NCBI GenBank assembly: GCA_029287915.1
Contig: JARFQE010000110.1
Location: 1-64,000 of the forward strand
Length of the DNA: 64,000 nucleotides
Direction of reading: 5' to 3'
Source of the DNA: Arenicellales bacterium
Lineage (GTDB): Bacteria; Pseudomonadota; Gammaproteobacteria; BMS3Bbin11
The notes under the pieces were generated by a model. It was not told the DNA's origin. It was given only the letters and a program-made list of their open reading frames with translations, and made no database searches. The position numbers and the translations under genes were made by a program. Below are positions 8,793-21,634 of the stretch, in pieces (the stretch's first letter is position 1; each line of letters begins with the position of its first letter).

Positions 8793-9536
8793 TCAGGTGT
8801 CCGTGTCCGTTTCCAGTTCCTGCACCCAATATAAGGTTGCTCCGGCCACAGCTGCCGGCATGACAAGCAGGTTAAGTAAAGGCACGAATGAGCAAAGTGT
8901 CGCCATACCCCCGAATCCCATACTGGTCAGTCGCCGCTGGCGTAATCTTGTGCGAACTTCCTTAAATCGCACTCCATGGTTGTCCATCGGGTAGTCAGCA
9001 TACTCCAGTGCCAGCATCCAGGTCATGAAAAATGCCCAGAGAAAAGGTGCGGACAGGTTTAACACTGGTATAACAAACAAAATCAACAATGGGATCGCCC
9101 AGAGTAGAAAATAGGTAATTTTTCCTAGCTCGTTTAACAATGACGGAACAATTTCCTTGATGAAACTGCTACTTTCAAAGGGTTGATAGGCATTGCCTTT
9201 AAGTTGAGCTTCAACTCTCTCGGCGAGAAAACCATTGAAGGGAGCACCAATGAGGTTAGCGATGATGGTGAAGGTGAAATACCAGATAAGAATGAAACTG
9301 ATTGCCAGTAGTGGCCAGATTATGTAACGAAGCCCGGTAGTCCACCAGTTGTTATCAGATGGCAGAAAACGTTCCATTATAAATTCAAAATAACTAACAC
9401 CTGCACTGGCCAGTACGATGAATACAACAAGAGTGATAAGTATTGGCCATAGCGTAAATGAGCGGATACCGGGTTTCCATATCAGTGACAGGCCTTTGGT
9501 GAAATAGCCTGCGCCAGTAAAGAGGTTGCCTTTCAT
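8793..9536 (-). CDS. cysZ: CysZ-like sulfate permease / EI24-family membrane protein
   Basis: Multi-pass inner-membrane protein of 247 residues. It starts at the family hallmark GAGYFTKGLSLIWKPGIRSF and has four to six hydrophobic segments, the NLIGAPFNGFLAERVE stretch, and MTWMLALEYADYPMDNHG near the C-terminus. E. coli CysZ admits sulfate for cysteine synthesis. No cys genes lie nearby, so the sulfate role comes only from the family. Confidence 0.85.
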   Translation of the reverse strand: MKGNLFTGAGYFTKGLSLIWKPGIRSFTLWPILITLVVFIVLASAGVSYFEFIMERFLPSDNNWWTTGLRYIIWPLLAISFILIWYFTFTIIANLIGAPFNGFLAERVEAQLKGNAYQPFESSSFIKEIVPSLLNELGKITYFLLWAIPLLILFVIPVLNLSAPFLWAFFMTWMLALEYADYPMDNHGVRFKEVRTRLRQRRLTSMGFGGMATLCSFVPLLNLLVMPAAVAGATLYWVQELETDTDT

Positions 9537-9572
9537 ATTTTAAACCGATTCATCTACCTGATAAGTGCGGGA

Positions 9573-10847
9573 TTATAACCTGCCAGCGGCAAGAAGTGCG
9601 CTGCCGTAGGCGGCTTCTGTATGATCTGCCTGCAGCAACGGACGTTTCACGATCCGCTTTCTGATGCTGGTCCAGGCCGCATTTACCGCACCACCGCCAG
9701 CAGTCCTAATTGATTGTACTGTTTCGGCTCCCAGTTCCTCGAGCAGATCATAACCGTGTTTTTCTATTCGTGCGATTCCTTCAAATATTGCCTGTAAATA
9801 TATTGCTCGATTCTCAGGCACTGGATACATCACGGGCTTTTTATCTGCATCAGGAATCGGAAATCGTTCACCCGTAGAGGGTAGTGGATAGTAATCAAAA
9901 CCGGTATCCTGCTCCGGCAGCATTTGTTCTGACAAAGTTACCAGTTCATTGTCTGAAAACAGATTTTTTAGTACCGAGCCGCCTGAATTCGATGCCCCAC
10001 CAGCCAGCCAGCGTTTTTCATCGAGGCGATGACTATATATCCCATGATTTTCTGACACGATAGGTATACGGGTGCAGAGCTTGAGTACCAGTGTAGAGCC
10101 CAGCGAGGTGACGGCATCACCAGGTTGGGATGCGCCGCTGGCAATGAAGGCAGCGATACTATCAGTTGTCCCTGCATGGAGTTGGGTAGTCTCTGGTAAT
10201 CCGGTTTGTTTGGCGATATCTGCCGATATTGTTGCCACTCGTTTGCCTGGAGGGTAGGCGTCTGGCAATCGTCCTTTACCGAGGTCTATCATTTTCAGCC
10301 ACTCCGGCCATGCCAGCTGCTCGACGTCAAAGCCCATTTTCAGTACATTATTCCAGTCGCTTATGCCGGGTTTACCACTGAACTGCGAGAGTATCCAGTC
10401 TGCCTGCTGCTGGATATGGAACTCTGTTGTAAATGACAAGCCCTGACACAGCCAGGCAGCCTTGGCCAGTCCGCCGCTACGACTGCAGGCAGGTACGGGT
10501 GGTGTCTGTTTGCACAATTGACTGACAAATTCGGCGGGACGAACATCGTTATACATCAGTGCCGGGCTGATTGGTGTATTGTGGCCATCGGTCAGCAGAG
10601 TCGTTCCTGAGGTGCCATCTATGGCTATTGCCTGCAGGCTCGATAGATCACATTTTGCACTGATGTGTTGCAGGCAAGTAAGCACCGCCTGCCACCAGTC
10701 CGCGGGTTGCTGGCATAGCATATTGTCTTTTTCGAAACTGGCAGCAAGGGGAGCCCTGGATGTTGACAGAATCTCACCGTAAGCATCAATCAGAATGGCC
10801 CTGACTCCGGATGTGCCGACATCGATGCCCAGGTAACTATCTGTCAC
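9573..10847 (-). CDS. FGGY-family carbohydrate kinase (D-ribulose/xylulose kinase-like)
   Basis: ATP-dependent sugar kinase of 424 residues with the two-domain FGGY/actin-like fold. Visible motifs are the N-terminal phosphate loop YLGIDVGTSGVRAILID, the substrate-side AIDGTSGTTLL, the second phosphate motif HAGTTDSIAAFIASG with SLGSTLVLK, and an adenosine-site TAGGGAVNAAW. At 424 residues it is shorter than E. coli xylulokinase (about 484). The DGTSGT segment reminds me of the cyanobacterial/plant D-ribulose kinase group, but the substrate cannot be fixed by eye. It sits 18 bp downstream of queF on the same strand, with no sugar transporter or isomerase beside it. Confidence 0.85.
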   Translation of the reverse strand: MTDSYLGIDVGTSGVRAILIDAYGEILSTSRAPLAASFEKDNMLCQQPADWWQAVLTCLQHISAKCDLSSLQAIAIDGTSGTTLLTDGHNTPISPALMYNDVRPAEFVSQLCKQTPPVPACSRSGGLAKAAWLCQGLSFTTEFHIQQQADWILSQFSGKPGISDWNNVLKMGFDVEQLAWPEWLKMIDLGKGRLPDAYPPGKRVATISADIAKQTGLPETTQLHAGTTDSIAAFIASGASQPGDAVTSLGSTLVLKLCTRIPIVSENHGIYSHRLDEKRWLAGGASNSGGSVLKNLFSDNELVTLSEQMLPEQDTGFDYYPLPSTGERFPIPDADKKPVMYPVPENRAIYLQAIFEGIARIEKHGYDLLEELGAETVQSIRTAGGGAVNAAWTSIRKRIVKRPLLQADHTEAAYGSALLAAGRL

Positions 10848-10865
10848 TCACAAAATACCCTAAAA

Positions 10866-11264
10866 TCAGTCGCTGAATTGTGGTTCAGAGGGTATGGTTC
10901 CTTGCCAGTCTGGTTTAGAATACTGTGCAGTGACGGTGGTGTAGATGCCACCTCGTACATAAAAGCGGGCGCACAGTCTCAGGTAACGAGGCGAGGTTGC
11001 CGCTACCAGGTCATCAAGGATGGCGTTAGTGACGGCTTCGTGAAAGGCACCTTCATTACGATAAGACCAGATATAAAGTTTTAATGATTTGAGTTCGACA
11101 CAGAGTCTGTCCGGTATGTAGTCCAGATATAGTGTGGCAAAATCTGGCTGACCGGTTTTCGGGCATAGACAGGTGAACTCAGGCATTCGTATGCTGATGT
11201 TATAATCACGGTCCGGATTGGGGTTATCAAAAATATCGAGTACTTTACTTGGTTCGGTTGACAT
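10866..11264 (-). CDS. queF: NADPH-dependent 7-cyano-7-deazaguanine reductase QueF
   Basis: Reduces preQ0 to preQ1 in queuosine tRNA modification. 132 residues, the size of short (YkvM-type) QueF. The catalytic Cys lies in [15 protein letters not shown], with the downstream Asp, and the QueF signature is [21 protein letters not shown] start at the ATG at 11264 (MSTEPSK), which fits family length; an in-frame ATG at 11297 adds 11 residues. It pairs functionally with queG at 44.8-45.9 kb, which catalyses the last step of the pathway. Confidence 0.92.
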   Translation of the reverse strand: MSTEPSKVLDIFDNPNPDRDYNISIRMPEFTCLCPKTGQPDFATLYLDYIPDRLCVELKSLKLYIWSYRNEGAFHEAVTNAILDDLVAATSPRYLRLCARFYVRGGIYTTVTAQYSKPDWQGTIPSEPQFSD

Positions 11265-11342
11265 GAACGGGTTTCCAATAAATATTAAATTATTCAATTC
11301 AGGCTGGAATTCTAGCCGATTTACAATGACACATGGAACGGA

Positions 11343-14300
11343 ATGCGTCTAAAGAAGATTAAACTCGCAGGCTTCAAGTCCTTCGTTGACCCAACATCTG
11401 TAGAATTCCCCCATCTCCTGACTGGCGTCGTTGGACCCAACGGCTGTGGTAAATCGAATATTATTGACGCGGTGCGCTGGGTAATGGGGGAATCGTCCGC
11501 CAAGCATCTTCGTGGCCAGAACATGGAGGACGTTATTTTCAGCGGTTCCCAGGCACGCAAACCGGTAGGCAAGGCATTTGTCGAACTGATTTTTGATAAT
11601 ACAGTCGGCAAGAAAGCACCGGGTGACTATGCAAGATACTCGGAAATTGCCATCCGCAGGGAACTCACACGCGACGGGCGGTCCGACTATTTTCTTAACC
11701 GTACCCGATGTCGTAAGAAGGATATTACCAGTATTTTTCTCGGGACTGGTCTCGGCCCACGGGCCTATTCGATCATCGAACAGGGGATGGTGACGCGCGT
11801 AATCGAATCCCGGCCCGAAGAACTGCGTGTTTTCGTAGAGGAAGCCGCCGGTATTTCTCGCTACAAGGAACGCCGGCGTGAAACCGAGAATCGTATACGC
11901 CATACTCGAGAAAATCTGTTACGTGTCGATGATATACGCTCGGAACTGGAAACCCAGCTGGCACGCCTGAAAAGACAGGCCAGTGCAGCACGGCGTTATA
12001 AGGAACACAAGCGGGATGAGCGCCAGCTGCAGGGTGAATTACTTACCCTGCGCTGGAAGAGTCTGAGCGAGCAGATAGAGCACGAGGAAGTCGAACTTGC
12101 TAAAAGGCAGACTGAGCTCGATGGCCAGTTGGCCAGGCAACGGCAAACAGAATCTGAAATAGAGAAGAAACGCCAGCAGTTGCATGATTTAAACGAATCA
12201 CTGAATCAGGCACAGGGTAATTTTTATCAAACAGGTGCTGAGGTGACCAGCCTGGAGCAAGCTATTCAGCATGCACGTGACAGTTACCAGGATAAACTTC
12301 GCGAGAAAAAACAATTAGCCAGCAGTATTGAAGAAGCGCAGAAAAACTTTGTCTCTGATAGCGATCAGGAGAAGGCGCTTAGAGAAAAACTAGTGCAGAC
12401 TGAAGCTACCCAAGCAGAGATACAGAAAAGGAGTGAACAGACAGCGGTTACTCTGGCTCAGGCGGAAACTGCAATGAGTGACTGGCAGCAACGCTGGGAT
12501 GCATTTTCAAGCCAGGCGGCACAACCCGTCCGTGAAAAAGAAGTGCAGAATGCCCGTATCAAGCAAATCAATGATCATCTGCAGCAATTACAACAGAGAA
12601 AAAAGCGTCTCGACGAAGAAAAGCAGCGACTGTCCGACAATATCGAACAGGACAGCACTGTCGATCTGCGTCTGCAGCTGGAAAAACGACTGGTTGTGTG
12701 CAGTGAACTGAGTGAGACCATTGACAGGCTGGATGCAGAAATCAGGGCCGGTCGTGAGCAAATCGAGCAGACTAGTAGATCCCTGAATGAAGCAAAGGTC
12801 GAACAACAGCATAGCACCTCTCGCCTGGAAACCCTGCGCGAGCTTCAGGATGCGGCGCTAGACAGGGATGATCAGACCTTGCCGCAATGGCTTATGCAGG
12901 TCGGCCTGGCAGAAACCCAGAGACTGGCGAATTCCATAAAGGTAGACGAGGGCTGGGAAATTGCCGTTGACCGGGTACTTGGCAGTGCCCTTAAAGCGGT
13001 CTGTCTGAATGGTCAAAGTTTGCCTGTCGATCAGCTTTCCAGTCTCGCAGGTAAAGGCGCTACATTTTTTGAACGAGCTGTTAGTGGTCATGCGCCGGCG
13101 CAGACACTTCTGGCCTCTCGCATAACTGCTAGTGGCGTAGATCTGAATGCACGTCTGGCGAATATTTACATCGCTGAAGATGTCGCAGAAGCTATTTCGA
13201 AGCGATCAAAGCTGACTACTGAGGCAGTGATCGTGACTCGCGATGGCACGCTGGTTGGACATGACTGGCTGTCACTGGCTGGCGGCCAGGATGACGAGGC
13301 TGGGGTGATGGCACGACAGGCCGAAATTAAAAAACTGACTGAGCAGAAAGAAATATCTAGAACACAGGTCGAAGAACTGGCCGCACGCTTCAATGTTCTT
13401 CAGAAACAGCTGTCGGAAAAAGACAATTTGCGTAGAGAAAAGCGCGCACAGTTAAACCGCGAAACGGCGAAGACCAATGAAGATAATGCACAGCTGCACC
13501 GGCTTGAGGCTCAGCTGGATCAGATTCGCACACGATTGACACAGGTAGAGAGTGAGCTAAAAGAGATTGATGAACAGGTACTTAGTGATCAGTCCGAGCT
13601 AACCTCATCAAACAGTTTATTGCGTGATGCAAGACGCAATGCGGATGAGATAGAGCTGCAGCGTGAAAAACTACTCTCCGCAAGGCAACAGTTGCAATCC
13701 ACTCTCGATAGGGAACGACAGGAAGCACGTAATGCAAATGAGGCATTGCACCACTTACAACTTGAACGACAGGAATGGGAAGTCAGTTGCCGATCCCTGC
13801 AGGAAAGCGTACGACGCAGTCAGCAGCAGATTGAACTGCTGAAGCAGCGTGAAAGTGATCTTGGCGAGGTGCTGGCTGACGGAGAAAAACCTGAGCTGGA
13901 AATGCAACAGGAACTGGCCGGCCTGCTGCAGAAAAAAGTAGAGGAAGAAACCGTCCTCAAGCAATTACGCGAGCAAACCAGTAGTATAGATCACAAAACT
14001 CGTGAACTCGAGATACAAAGGCATAACGAAGAACGAGCCTGTCAGTCATTGAGAGAATCCCTGGAGCAGGAAAAAATGAAGCGACAGGAGCAGTTTGTAC
14101 GCCGGCAGACGCTGGAGGAAAAACTCGATGAGCTGGAGCTTAGGGCGGAAATAATACTGTCTGATCTGCCGGATGATGCTGACTACGCTGTCTGGGAAGA
14201 AAAACTGGAAACGATTACCCGTAAAATTACCCGACTGGGTGCTGTCAATCTGATGGCGATAGAGGAATACGAAGAGCAATCCGAGCGCAAGGATTATCTT

Positions 14301-14849
14301 GATAAACAGCATTCAGATCTGTCAGAAGCACTGTCGACGCTGGAAGGGGTAATGGGCAAGATCGACCGCGAGACACGTACTCGTTTTAAGGAAACCTTTG
14401 ATCTTATCAATGACGGTTTCCAGCGTTTCTTCCCGAAACTGTTCGGTGGCGGTCATGCCTATCTGGAGCTTACCGGTGATGATCTACTCGATGCTGGTGT
14501 AACAGTTATGGCGCGTCCACCTGGTAAACGGAATAGTACTATTCATCTGTTATCCGGTGGCGAAAAAGCACTTACCGCTGTTGCTATGCTATTTGCTATA
14601 TTTGAACTCAACCCGGCGCCGTTCTGCTTACTAGATGAAGTGGATGCACCACTGGATGAGGCAAATGTTTCACGATACTGTGATACGCTAAAGTCTATGG
14701 CAGATCATACTCAGCTAATTTTTATTACTCATAATAAGGTTACAATGGAGTCAGCTGGAACCTTGCTTGGTATCACCATGGCTGAAGCCGGTGTATCCCG
14801 GGTTGTTAGTGTTAACCTCAACGATGCAGAGAAGTTGGTGGTTGGATAA
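11343..14849 (+). CDS. smc: Chromosome segregation protein SMC
   Basis: SMC ATPase of 1168 residues. The Walker A loop is [13 protein letters not shown] (about residues 31-43). A long coiled coil runs to about 510, a hinge domain occupies roughly 520-690, and a second coiled coil follows. The C-terminal head carries the ABC signature [14 protein letters not shown] (about 1068-1081) and Walker [15 protein letters not shown] (about 1094-1107). It organises and segregates chromosomes, normally with ScpA/ScpB, which are not in this window. Having SMC rather than MukB separates this organism from enterobacteria and vibrios. It is followed directly by zipA with a 1-base overlap. Confidence 0.97.
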   Translation: MRLKKIKLAGFKSFVDPTSVEFPHLLTGVVGPNGCGKSNIIDAVRWVMGESSAKHLRGQNMEDVIFSGSQARKPVGKAFVELIFDNTVGKKAPGDYARYSEIAIRRELTRDGRSDYFLNRTRCRKKDITSIFLGTGLGPRAYSIIEQGMVTRVIESRPEELRVFVEEAAGISRYKERRRETENRIRHTRENLLRVDDIRSELETQLARLKRQASAARRYKEHKRDERQLQGELLTLRWKSLSEQIEHEEVELAKRQTELDGQLARQRQTESEIEKKRQQLHDLNESLNQAQGNFYQTGAEVTSLEQAIQHARDSYQDKLREKKQLASSIEEAQKNFVSDSDQEKALREKLVQTEATQAEIQKRSEQTAVTLAQAETAMSDWQQRWDAFSSQAAQPVREKEVQNARIKQINDHLQQLQQRKKRLDEEKQRLSDNIEQDSTVDLRLQLEKRLVVCSELSETIDRLDAEIRAGREQIEQTSRSLNEAKVEQQHSTSRLETLRELQDAALDRDDQTLPQWLMQVGLAETQRLANSIKVDEGWEIAVDRVLGSALKAVCLNGQSLPVDQLSSLAGKGATFFERAVSGHAPAQTLLASRITASGVDLNARLANIYIAEDVAEAISKRSKLTTEAVIVTRDGTLVGHDWLSLAGGQDDEAGVMARQAEIKKLTEQKEISRTQVEELAARFNVLQKQLSEKDNLRREKRAQLNRETAKTNEDNAQLHRLEAQLDQIRTRLTQVESELKEIDEQVLSDQSELTSSNSLLRDARRNADEIELQREKLLSARQQLQSTLDRERQEARNANEALHHLQLERQEWEVSCRSLQESVRRSQQQIELLKQRESDLGEVLADGEKPELEMQQELAGLLQKKVEEETVLKQLREQTSSIDHKTRELEIQRHNEERACQSLRESLEQEKMKRQEQFVRRQTLEEKLDELELRAEIILSDLPDDADYAVWEEKLETITRKITRLGAVNLMAIEEYEEQSERKDYLDKQHSDLSEALSTLEGVMGKIDRETRTRFKETFDLINDGFQRFFPKLFGGGHAYLELTGDDLLDAGVTVMARPPGKRNSTIHLLSGGEKALTAVAMLFAIFELNPAPFCLLDEVDAPLDEANVSRYCDTLKSMADHTQLIFITHNKVTMESAGTLLGITMAEAGVSRVVSVNLNDAEKLVVG

Positions 14850-16036
14850 TGGAATTACGCACAGCCTTGTTTATTATTGGGATGATAGTTATCGCTTTCA
14901 TCGCATTTATCTCATTTCACCGGTCACAGCAAAAACCCTATAAATTACCGAGGAATTTGCATCGATATGGTCGCAGTGACAATGATGAAGTGGATCCCCT
15001 GTTCGAACCAAGGAAGGGGCCACAAACACCACGTGCGACTGTTGCGAAGGAAGAAATTACTCCACAGGTGGAGGAGCCTGTTAAAGTTGATTATAGAAAA
15101 GATCCGGAAGTGTCACCGGCACCTTTAATCAGGGAAGAGGAACCGGATAATGCCTCAACACTGCAGCTTGATTTACAACCATCGGCTAAACAGGAAGATA
15201 AGGGGCCTCAAAAAGCGCTTGAATATGTTGCGCTGATTCGTGGTGCAGAAACAATTACAAGAGATCAGGCATTGGGTGTCTATCGCCAGCATGAATACAC
15301 GATGGAAAAACGAAATGGTATTTTTGGCTTCAATATCGCTAATGGTCTATGGTGTGACCTTGAAACTGAAGACATGAGTTCAGAATACAGAGATATTTGC
15401 CTGACCATACAACTGGCTGATGCAAACGGCCCGGTATCTGAATCTGAGCTTCATCGATTCTCACAGATGAGCCTTGAAGTGGCTGAAGAGCTAGATCGAC
15501 CAGTCGTATTTTCCATGGATTTCGATGAGGCACTGGCGACCGCGCAGGACCTGGACAGATTCAGGAAAGAACTGGATGTCATATTGGTCGTAAGTATTGT
15601 TGCGCGCAGTGAACGAGGTCTGACAATAACAGCCATACACCGTGAAGCAGAGAAACTCGGACTGGCCTATGGTAAGGACAATATTTACCACCGTATTCGC
15701 AAAACTGCTGAAAATCAGGCTGATGTCCTGTTCAGTATGGCAAATATGTTCAAGCCGGGTGAACTGCCAAAAGATGATAATACAATACATACCAGCGGAT
15801 TAACATTGTTTATGCGACTGACTGCAGTATCCAAACCTGTTGAGGTCTATACTGATATGGTCAAGACAGCCAAATCCCTTGCATCACGACTTAACGGTAT
15901 CCTCGTCGATCAGGAAAACCGCCCAATCAGCGAAACTATGATTATCAGCCAGACAAAGTCGGTTATGAAAATGGCAAGTCAAATGGATGCAAAGGAAATT
16001 CCAGCGGGAAGTGAGCTGGCACATCGTCTTTTCTGA
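14849..16036 (+). CDS. zipA: Cell division protein ZipA (with apparent duplicated C-terminal domain)
   Basis: 395 residues: an N-terminal membrane anchor (about 6-24), a charged and Pro-rich linker to about 120, then two related folded segments. The last, about 243-385, is a recognisable ZipA FtsZ-binding domain (NIYHR, VLFSMANMFKPGELP, TSGLTLFMRL, ILVDQENRP). The segment at about 125-240 shows the same order of elements (NGIFGFNIANGLW, YRDICLTIQLAD, then VAEELDRPV), so it looks like a degenerate tandem copy. ZipA tethers FtsZ to the membrane. The smc-zipA-ligA order is standard in gammaproteobacteria. Confidence 0.9.
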   Translation: MELRTALFIIGMIVIAFIAFISFHRSQQKPYKLPRNLHRYGRSDNDEVDPLFEPRKGPQTPRATVAKEEITPQVEEPVKVDYRKDPEVSPAPLIREEEPDNASTLQLDLQPSAKQEDKGPQKALEYVALIRGAETITRDQALGVYRQHEYTMEKRNGIFGFNIANGLWCDLETEDMSSEYRDICLTIQLADANGPVSESELHRFSQMSLEVAEELDRPVVFSMDFDEALATAQDLDRFRKELDVILVVSIVARSERGLTITAIHREAEKLGLAYGKDNIYHRIRKTAENQADVLFSMANMFKPGELPKDDNTIHTSGLTLFMRLTAVSKPVEVYTDMVKTAKSLASRLNGILVDQENRPISETMIISQTKSVMKMASQMDAKEIPAGSELAHRLF

Positions 16037-16149
16037 TCGATGGTGCATCTATCTGAAATGATGAATATTAATGCCAAATTCAAAACCTGTATATCTATGT
16101 TAATAATTTTTGCGAATGTTCAATTGCTGCCTTGATATGGAAATTTCTA

Positions 16150-18247
<2,098 letters not shown>

Positions 18248-18282
18248 TACGGCATATATTAATTCCACATGTGCTGTAACCA

Positions 18283-19035
18283 ATGACTGAAAAACCAGAT
18301 AAATCAATCCGCAAGGGCATCTATATTCTGCCCAATCTGCTGACTACAGGGGCGCTTTTTTCAGGCTTCTCTGCGATCGTGCAGGCAACCAAAGGAAATT
18401 TTGAGGTGGCGGCAATATTGATTTTCATTGCCATGGTCCTCGATGGACTGGACGGCCGAGTCGCTCGTATGACCAACACTACCAGCGAATTTGGCATCCA
18501 GTATGACAGCCTGTCAGATATGGTTTCATTCGGCCTGGCTCCTGCACTGGTAGTCTATGAATGGTCACTGTTCTCAATGGGAAAAATAGGCTGGCTGGCT
18601 GCTTTTATCTATGCAGCGGCTACTGCGCTCAGATTGGCACGTTTTAATACCCATGCAGCAGATGAAAAATCTTACTTCCAGGGGTTACCCAGCCCCTCTG
18701 CAGCAGGTATCCTTGCTGCATTTATCTGGGTGGTCAACGATTATGGCATGGCGGGTACTGATTTCAGCTTAGTTACGCTCTTTCTAACACTCACAGCCGG
18801 TATTTTAATGGTGAGCAATGTTCCATTCCGTAGTTTCAAAGATTTCGATCTTAAGAGCCATGTTCCCTTTGTCGTACTCCTTGGAATTGTCATCGCGCTG
18901 GTTGTAATTGTTTATGATCCACCCAGGGTATTATTTGCCGGTTTTACTATCTATCTTCTTTCGGGGCCGGTGTCGGCATTGATGCATAGAAAAAACAAAA
19001 TAGATGATCATCAACAGGAAACTGATGAAGAATAA
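18283..19035 (+). CDS. pssA: CDP-diacylglycerol-serine O-phosphatidyltransferase PssA
   Basis: Makes phosphatidylserine from CDP-diacylglycerol and serine, the first step to phosphatidylethanolamine. Integral membrane protein of 250 residues with the CDP-alcohol phosphotransferase signature DGLDGRVAR followed by G...DSLSD (about residues 51-76) and roughly eight hydrophobic segments. It is the membrane PssA type, not the phospholipase-D-like E. coli type. The order pssA then leuA is common in gammaproteobacteria; here a leader region separates them. Confidence 0.93.
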   Translation: MTEKPDKSIRKGIYILPNLLTTGALFSGFSAIVQATKGNFEVAAILIFIAMVLDGLDGRVARMTNTTSEFGIQYDSLSDMVSFGLAPALVVYEWSLFSMGKIGWLAAFIYAAATALRLARFNTHAADEKSYFQGLPSPSAAGILAAFIWVVNDYGMAGTDFSLVTLFLTLTAGILMVSNVPFRSFKDFDLKSHVPFVVLLGIVIALVVIVYDPPRVLFAGFTIYLLSGPVSALMHRKNKIDDHQQETDEE

Positions 19036-19197
19036 AAACCCAGATTCCAGCGCTAAATATCAGAGACGAAAGATCAATTTATTTTAAATCAGCTGTTGCA
19101 ATGTAATTATGGACTATGCCATAGTTAAATCATGTTACAGGTATACATAATTAAAGCCGCGCCATACAATTCAGCAACGCCCGTTGCCACGCAGTCT

Positions 19198-19242
19198 ATG
19201 CTTGCCTGTTTCGCTCTCCTCAGCACTCTGCTGCTGCGCTAG
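19198..19242 (+). CDS. Putative leucine leader peptide (leuL-like)
   Basis: ATG at 19198 opens a 14-codon frame ending at TAG 19240-19242. It encodes MLACFALLSTLLLR, with six Leu of 14 and a tandem CTG CTG CTG. It lies 121 bp before the leuA start, where leucine-biosynthesis operons often carry an attenuation leader. No strong SD is visible, so translation is unproven. Confidence 0.5.
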   Translation: MLACFALLSTLLLR

Positions 19243-19300
19243 TCCAGCGCATATACTCTACTCACATATTGATACTTTTTTTCTCCATTTTTACATGGAG
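19235..19300 (+). promoter_or_regulatory. Candidate attenuator region upstream of leuA
   Basis: A hairpin TGCGCT/AGCGCA (19235-19240 and 19246-19251, 5-nt loop) overlaps the last leader codons and its stop. A T7 run at 19276-19282 and a second hairpin CTCCAT/ATGGAG (19283-19288 and 19295-19300) follow. The parts resemble an attenuation region, but I cannot draw a textbook GC stem directly against the T-run. The rest of the 327-bp pssA-leuA spacer also holds a small hairpin GCAAC/GTTGC at 19174-19187. Confidence 0.4.
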
Positions 19301-19362
19301 TGCATGTTAATCTTGGCTCTGTAGATACTAAGCAGATGCCGCAAGCAATTCAGGATACAAAC

Positions 19363-20913
19363 ATGAGTGATTCCTTGATTATTTTTGATACAACCTTACG
19401 TGACGGTGAACAAAGCCCTGGCGCATCGATGACGCGTGATGAGAAAGTGCGCATTGCACGCAGCCTCGAGCGTATGAGGGTGGATGTTATTGAAGCGGGT
19501 TTTCCGGCAGCAAGCCGTGGTGATTTTGAAAGTGTTCATGCGGTAGCATCGGTGGTGAAAGAAAGCCGGGTGTGTGGTCTGGCCAGAGCAATTGAAAGTG
19601 ATATCCAGGCAACGGCTGATGCCATAAAACCTGCACAAATGAACCGTATCCATACGTTTATTGCCACTTCGCCGATACATATGCAGGAAAAATTACATAT
19701 GACGCCCGAGCAGGTGCTTGAACGCGCAGTCTGGGCAGTAAAGTATGCCCGTCAATTTACAGACGATGTTGAGTTTTCACCCGAAGATGCAGGGCGTTCA
19801 GATGAAGACTTTCTGTGCCAGGTGATCGAAGCGGTCATCGACGCCGGTGCCAGCACAATCAACATTCCGGACACCGTCGGATATAACTTGCCGGGACAGT
19901 TTGGCAAGCTCATTGCAAATTTACGCCAGCGTATTCCTAATTCTGATAAGGCCATTTTTTCTGTCCATTGCCACAACGATCTCGGTATGGCCGTAGCGAA
20001 TTCATTGAGTGCAGTGATTAATGGTGCTCGTCAGGTTGAATGTACAATAAATGGCCTTGGAGAGCGGGCAGGAAATGCAGCACTGGAAGAGGTCGTTATG
20101 GCAGTGAAAACGCGTCAGGATATTTTTGATTGTACAACGGCTATTGATACAACACAGATTGTGCCGACCAGTCGTCTGGTATCCAATATCACGGGCTTTG
20201 CCGTGCAGCCAAACAAGGCAATTGTTGGGGCCAATGCATTTGCTCACGAGTCTGGCATCCATCAGGATGGTGTCATCAAGAAACGTGAGACATACGAGAT
20301 CATGCGTGCTGAAGATGTTGGCTGGGCCCATAACCGTATGGTGCTGGGCAAGCACTCAGGCCGCAATGCCTTTCGCACTCGCTTAAAAGAACTTGGCATT
20401 GAGATTGAAACGGAGACGGCACTTAACTCTGCGTTCGCCCGATTCAAGGAACTCGCGGACAAGAAACACGAAATCTTTGATGAAGATCTGCAGGCATTGG
20501 TAACTGAAGAGGCGACGGAACAATATAACGAAACTGTCAAGCTGGTTACCCTGAAAGTCTGCTCAGAAACTGGCGAAACGCCTGTAGCTGACGTCACGCT
20601 GAATATAAACGGCAAGGACATGTCTGCTTCAATGCCGGGTGGCGGTCCTGTCGATGCTGCCTTCAAGGCCATTGAAGCCATTATTAACTGTGGCTGTAAA
20701 TTGTTGCTTTATTCAGTCAACAATATTACTACTGGCACTGATTCACAGGGGGAAGTCACCGTACGTATCGAGAAAGATACTCGCATCGTCAATGGCACAG
20801 GAGCCGATACCGATATCGTCATTGCTTCCGCCAAAGCCTATCTGAATGCCATGAACAAGATGGAGGTTGACCTGCAGCGTGCCCATCCACAATCCAGTCA
20901 GCCGCCAATCTGA
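19363..20913 (+). CDS. leuA: 2-isopropylmalate synthase LeuA
   Basis: Condenses acetyl-CoA with 2-oxoisovalerate, the committed step of leucine synthesis. 516 residues from the ATG at 19363, which has AGGA seven bases upstream and gives the family start [24 protein letters not shown] at 19300 would add 21 residues with no homology feel. The TIM-barrel catalytic domain (1-~290) has the divalent-metal HCHNDLG motif and GLGERAGNA, and HESGIHQDG follows. The C-terminal allosteric (leucine-feedback) domain lies at about 370-510. The upstream leader suggests attenuation control. Confidence 0.96.
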   Translation: MSDSLIIFDTTLRDGEQSPGASMTRDEKVRIARSLERMRVDVIEAGFPAASRGDFESVHAVASVVKESRVCGLARAIESDIQATADAIKPAQMNRIHTFIATSPIHMQEKLHMTPEQVLERAVWAVKYARQFTDDVEFSPEDAGRSDEDFLCQVIEAVIDAGASTINIPDTVGYNLPGQFGKLIANLRQRIPNSDKAIFSVHCHNDLGMAVANSLSAVINGARQVECTINGLGERAGNAALEEVVMAVKTRQDIFDCTTAIDTTQIVPTSRLVSNITGFAVQPNKAIVGANAFAHESGIHQDGVIKKRETYEIMRAEDVGWAHNRMVLGKHSGRNAFRTRLKELGIEIETETALNSAFARFKELADKKHEIFDEDLQALVTEEATEQYNETVKLVTLKVCSETGETPVADVTLNINGKDMSASMPGGGPVDAAFKAIEAIINCGCKLLLYSVNNITTGTDSQGEVTVRIEKDTRIVNGTGADTDIVIASAKAYLNAMNKMEVDLQRAHPQSSQPPI

Positions 20914-20924
20914 GCAATGATGTG

Positions 20925-21611
20925 ATGTCGACACAGACTGATCAGCAAAGACGTATCCTTGCCGATATGGGTATTGATGTCTGGCTACTCCGCGATAAAG
21001 CCGGAAAAACAGTCAATTTACCAGCAGTTGATCCTTCTAATGATGCTCTATCTGCATTAAGCAGTCTGCAGAATGAAGTACAGTCCTGTCAGCGCTGCGG
21101 CTTGTCTCAAAGCCGTACACAAACAGTATTTGGTTCAGGAAATGCCAATGCTGATCTGTTATTAATTGGTGAAGCACCGGGTGCTGAGGAAGACCGACAA
21201 GGATTACCGTTTGTTGGCAAGGCAGGAAAACTGCTGGATGCCATGTTATTTGCTATAGGTTTTACGCGTGAGCAGGTTTATATTTGTAACGTCCTCAAGT
21301 GTCGACCACCCAATAATCGCGATCCGCAGTCGAATGAAGTTGAGTCCTGTGCACCCTTTCTCAACGCGCAAATCGAGATTATAAATCCAAAAGTCATTCT
21401 CGCTCTCGGTCGTTTTGCTGCCCATCGTCTGCTGCTGACGGAGGCCCCGGTTTATAAAATGAGGGAAACTATAAATGTTCTACCCGCAACAGATATTCCG
21501 GTCGTTGTAACCTATCATCCAGCCAGTCTGTTACGAAACCCGATGCAGAAAGCACAGTGCTGGGATGATCTGTGCAAAGTCCACCAGTTGCTGGAGAAAG
21601 CAGACAGTTGA
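20925..21611 (+). CDS. Uracil-DNA glycosylase, family 4 (Fe-S)
   Basis: Removes uracil from DNA. 228 residues with the family-4 [4Fe-4S] cysteines: a CQRC pair near residue 55, then CNVLKCRPP and ESC further on. Motif A is [20 protein letters not shown] and motif B is YHPASLLRN. An N-terminal extension of about 50 residues is poorly conserved. An in-frame GTG lies one codon upstream of the chosen ATG. It is 11 bp from leuA and its end overlaps the possible rimI start region, so the three genes may be cotranscribed. Confidence 0.92.
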   Translation: MSTQTDQQRRILADMGIDVWLLRDKAGKTVNLPAVDPSNDALSALSSLQNEVQSCQRCGLSQSRTQTVFGSGNANADLLLIGEAPGAEEDRQGLPFVGKAGKLLDAMLFAIGFTREQVYICNVLKCRPPNNRDPQSNEVESCAPFLNAQIEIINPKVILALGRFAAHRLLLTEAPVYKMRETINVLPATDIPVVVTYHPASLLRNPMQKAQCWDDLCKVHQLLEKADS

Positions 21612-21634
21612 AGCAGGGAAATAATTCTTCGTGC

